From an uncultured Parabacteroides sp. (lineage in GTDB: Bacteria; Bacteroidota; Bacteroidia; Bacteroidales; Tannerellaceae), in contig CALUZS010000002.1 in NCBI GenBank assembly GCA_944325355.1, positions 1-64,000 on the forward strand: 64,000 bases of DNA. The letters run 5' to 3'. Each line of letters opens with the position of its first letter. Position 1 is the first letter of the stretch. A program made the position numbers and the translations under genes. Below are positions 62,761 through 64,000 of the stretch, piece by piece. A model generated the notes under the pieces. That model worked only from the letters and a program-made list of their open reading frames with translations, was not told the origin of the DNA and ran no database searches.

Positions 62761-63780
62761 ATGGGCAAATACAAAAGATATAAAAACAGATTGGAGATGT
62801 TTCTCGCCAGCGACAAAGGGAAACGAATCCTCAATTTCTTTTACAGTTGGGGCGCATCCATCGTCATCCTCGGAGCAATGTTCAAAATTCTGCACCTGCC
62901 TTACGGAGGAACGATGCTTGCCATCGGTATGACCACCGAATTTTTCGTGTTTTTCATCTTCGGTTTTGAAAAACCACATAGCGATTACCATTGGGAAGAT
63001 GTATTCCCCGCCCTGAAATCAAAAAACCCGTTAGACAAAAATGAATCCAACAATGTTGCAACTAATCCGGTGACTTTCGGGAACAACACGGTCATTATCG
63101 GAACAAATGCCGGAACCCCGGTCGGAACAGGAGAAATGCCCCAATCAAAGACAGATGGGACGGAATTGCAGGGAATGAACGTAACCCAGCAACCCAACAT
63201 AAACGGATTTGTTGCCGGAACAGCAACTGCCGCTGCAACGGAAGCCTGCACGTCTGCAGCAACACAAGGATTGAAAGAGATTACGGAAAAATATACAAAC
63301 CAACTATCTTCCATTTCCGAGCAGGTGGAACAATTCGGTGAAATCACAAAGAAACTGACGGAAGTCTCTGAAAAAATGCTCGATTTCTACCGGGACATGA
63401 CCAACAACTCCGACTCGGTTATCTATAACTCAAAAGGATATATACAACAGATGGAGAACCTGAACCGGAATATTTCCGGGCTAAACACCATCTATGAAAT
63501 CCAGCTCAAGAGTATAAGCACCCAAATAGAGAACATCGAACATATCAACTCCGGCCTGAACCGGATTAAGGACTTATATGACGGCTCCGTCGTTGACAGT
63601 TCCGTATTCCGCAGAGAAAATGAACGGATGGCACAACAACTTACCCAGCTGAACCAAGTGTACAGCCGCATGTTACAAGCCATGACCGTAAACATGTACA
63701 CAGGAAACGTGCCACCGCAGCAGCCGGATTCACCAAATCCCTATGCTTCCCACGGCTACCAACAACCGGAGAGACAATGA
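62761..63780 (+). CDS. porL: PorL/GldL, T9SS inner-membrane motor protein
   Basis: 339 residues. Two membrane helices near the N-terminus (FFYSWGASIVILGAMFKIL and MLAIGMTTEFFVFFIFGF) carrying the conserved glutamate of the motor helix (TTEFFVF). A long cytosolic region with coiled-coil segments follows (about 165-300, TEVSEKMLDFYRDMTNN). With PorM it forms the proton-driven motor of type IX secretion. Confidence 0.95.
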   Translation: MGKYKRYKNRLEMFLASDKGKRILNFFYSWGASIVILGAMFKILHLPYGGTMLAIGMTTEFFVFFIFGFEKPHSDYHWEDVFPALKSKNPLDKNESNNVATNPVTFGNNTVIIGTNAGTPVGTGEMPQSKTDGTELQGMNVTQQPNINGFVAGTATAAATEACTSAATQGLKEITEKYTNQLSSISEQVEQFGEITKKLTEVSEKMLDFYRDMTNNSDSVIYNSKGYIQQMENLNRNISGLNTIYEIQLKSISTQIENIEHINSGLNRIKDLYDGSVVDSSVFRRENERMAQQLTQLNQVYSRMLQAMTVNMYTGNVPPQQPDSPNPYASHGYQQPERQ

Positions 63781-63818
63781 ATGCGTTCTATTTCGGACAA
63801 TAATAAAGGAAACAGACA

Positions 63819-64000
63819 ATGGCCGGTATAGCAAATAATCCCAATTCGCCACGTCAGAAGATGATTAATCTGATGTATTTGGTGTTCATTGCGATGATGG
63901 CGCTAAATGTATCTTCAGAAGTCCTCGACGGATTCAAACTGGTTGAAAACAGTTTGAAAACCTCCATCGAAAACACTTCCCGAAGAAACGACATCGTCAG
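63819..64000 (+). CDS. porM: PorM/GldM, N-terminal part, cut by window edge
   Basis: Sixty codons from the ATG at 63819 to the right edge. It opens PNSPRQKMINLMYLVFIAMM, a single membrane helix, then ALNVSSEVLDGFKLVENSLK, as in PorM/GldM. The gene follows porL after 38 bp, in the expected operon order. The large periplasmic part lies outside the window. Confidence 0.93.
   Translation, partial: MAGIANNPNSPRQKMINLMYLVFIAMMALNVSSEVLDGFKLVENSLKTSIENTSRRNDIV

Noticed and set aside
63781..63831. 16-codon frame between porL and porM
   Set aside because: Overlaps the porM start, no conservation expected, ordinary intergenic length.
1..64000. CRISPR arrays, tRNA or rRNA genes, IS elements, SusC/SusD pairs
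   Set aside because: Looked for on both strands; no regular repeat-spacer pattern, cloverleaf, transposase frame or SusC/D protein was seen.

Overview
The window comes from a Bacteroidales chromosome, most likely Parabacteroides or a close relative. The evidence is: promoters of the Bacteroidetes type (TAnnTTTG at -7) in front of most genes; SusD-free but glycosidase-rich content with Sec, lipoprotein and twin-arginine leaders; Bacteroidetes-restricted families (DUF2723, DUF5723, DUF4855, YitT, U32 next to dprA); and a type IX secretion operon (porP-porK-porL-porM) at the right edge. Genus is an inference; no rRNA or tRNA gene was seen.

Layout. 1-1.4 kb: the right end of an integrated element, with the N-terminal half of an outward-facing tyrosine recombinase, 11-bp tandem repeats that look like its arm sites, a 42-bp perfect palindrome, hairpins and a gene remnant. 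1.4-2.3 kb: a TonB-C-domain protein split from its signal peptide by a one-base frameshift. 2.5-18.7 kb: a redox/aldehyde island with a YqhD-type alcohol dehydrogenase, five aldo/keto reductases, an exported flavodoxin, a carboxymuconolactone decarboxylase-cupin fusion, a flavodoxin-ferredoxin (EFR1) protein, a DUF362 protein, a RibD-like reductase, two esterase-like hydrolases and two AraC regulators. Six leftward promoters in the island share one architecture: a -7 box, exactly 18 bp, then a conserved 42-bp two-half-site element. A seventh element copy lies in front of the second AraC gene. I read this as an enlarged counterpart of the enterobacterial YqhC-YqhD-DkgA aldehyde-response system.

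18.7-25.9 kb: murF, a Tat-type Gfo/Idh oxidoreductase and, divergently, a large GH2 beta-galactosidase. 25.9-32.3 kb: a six-gene operon, TolC-MacA-MacB(ATPase)-MacB(permease)-LytS-like kinase-LytTR regulator. 32.7 kb and 55.0 kb: two members of one small structured RNA family (own promoter, conserved 5' core, GUGA-loop hairpin, U-tract), each directly upstream of a secreted hydrolase gene (GDPD and GH30). 33.8-40.9 kb: DUF2723 glycosyltransferase-like protein, polysaccharide deacetylase, queG, S37 peptidase, yitT-like gene. 41-44.1 kb: a DUF4855 protein fused to a GH16-like domain without catalytic residues, followed by a phosphodiester-glycosidase gene broken by an internal deletion. 44.2-50.4 kb: a tandem-transglutaminase lipoprotein and a lipoprotein/DUF5723 pair. 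50.5-60.2 kb: housekeeping genes (malY-like aminotransferase, slyD, aroC, dusB, U32 protease, thioesterase, dprA) interspersed with GH30 and an SGNH esterase. 60.3-64 kb: porP, porK, porL and the start of porM.
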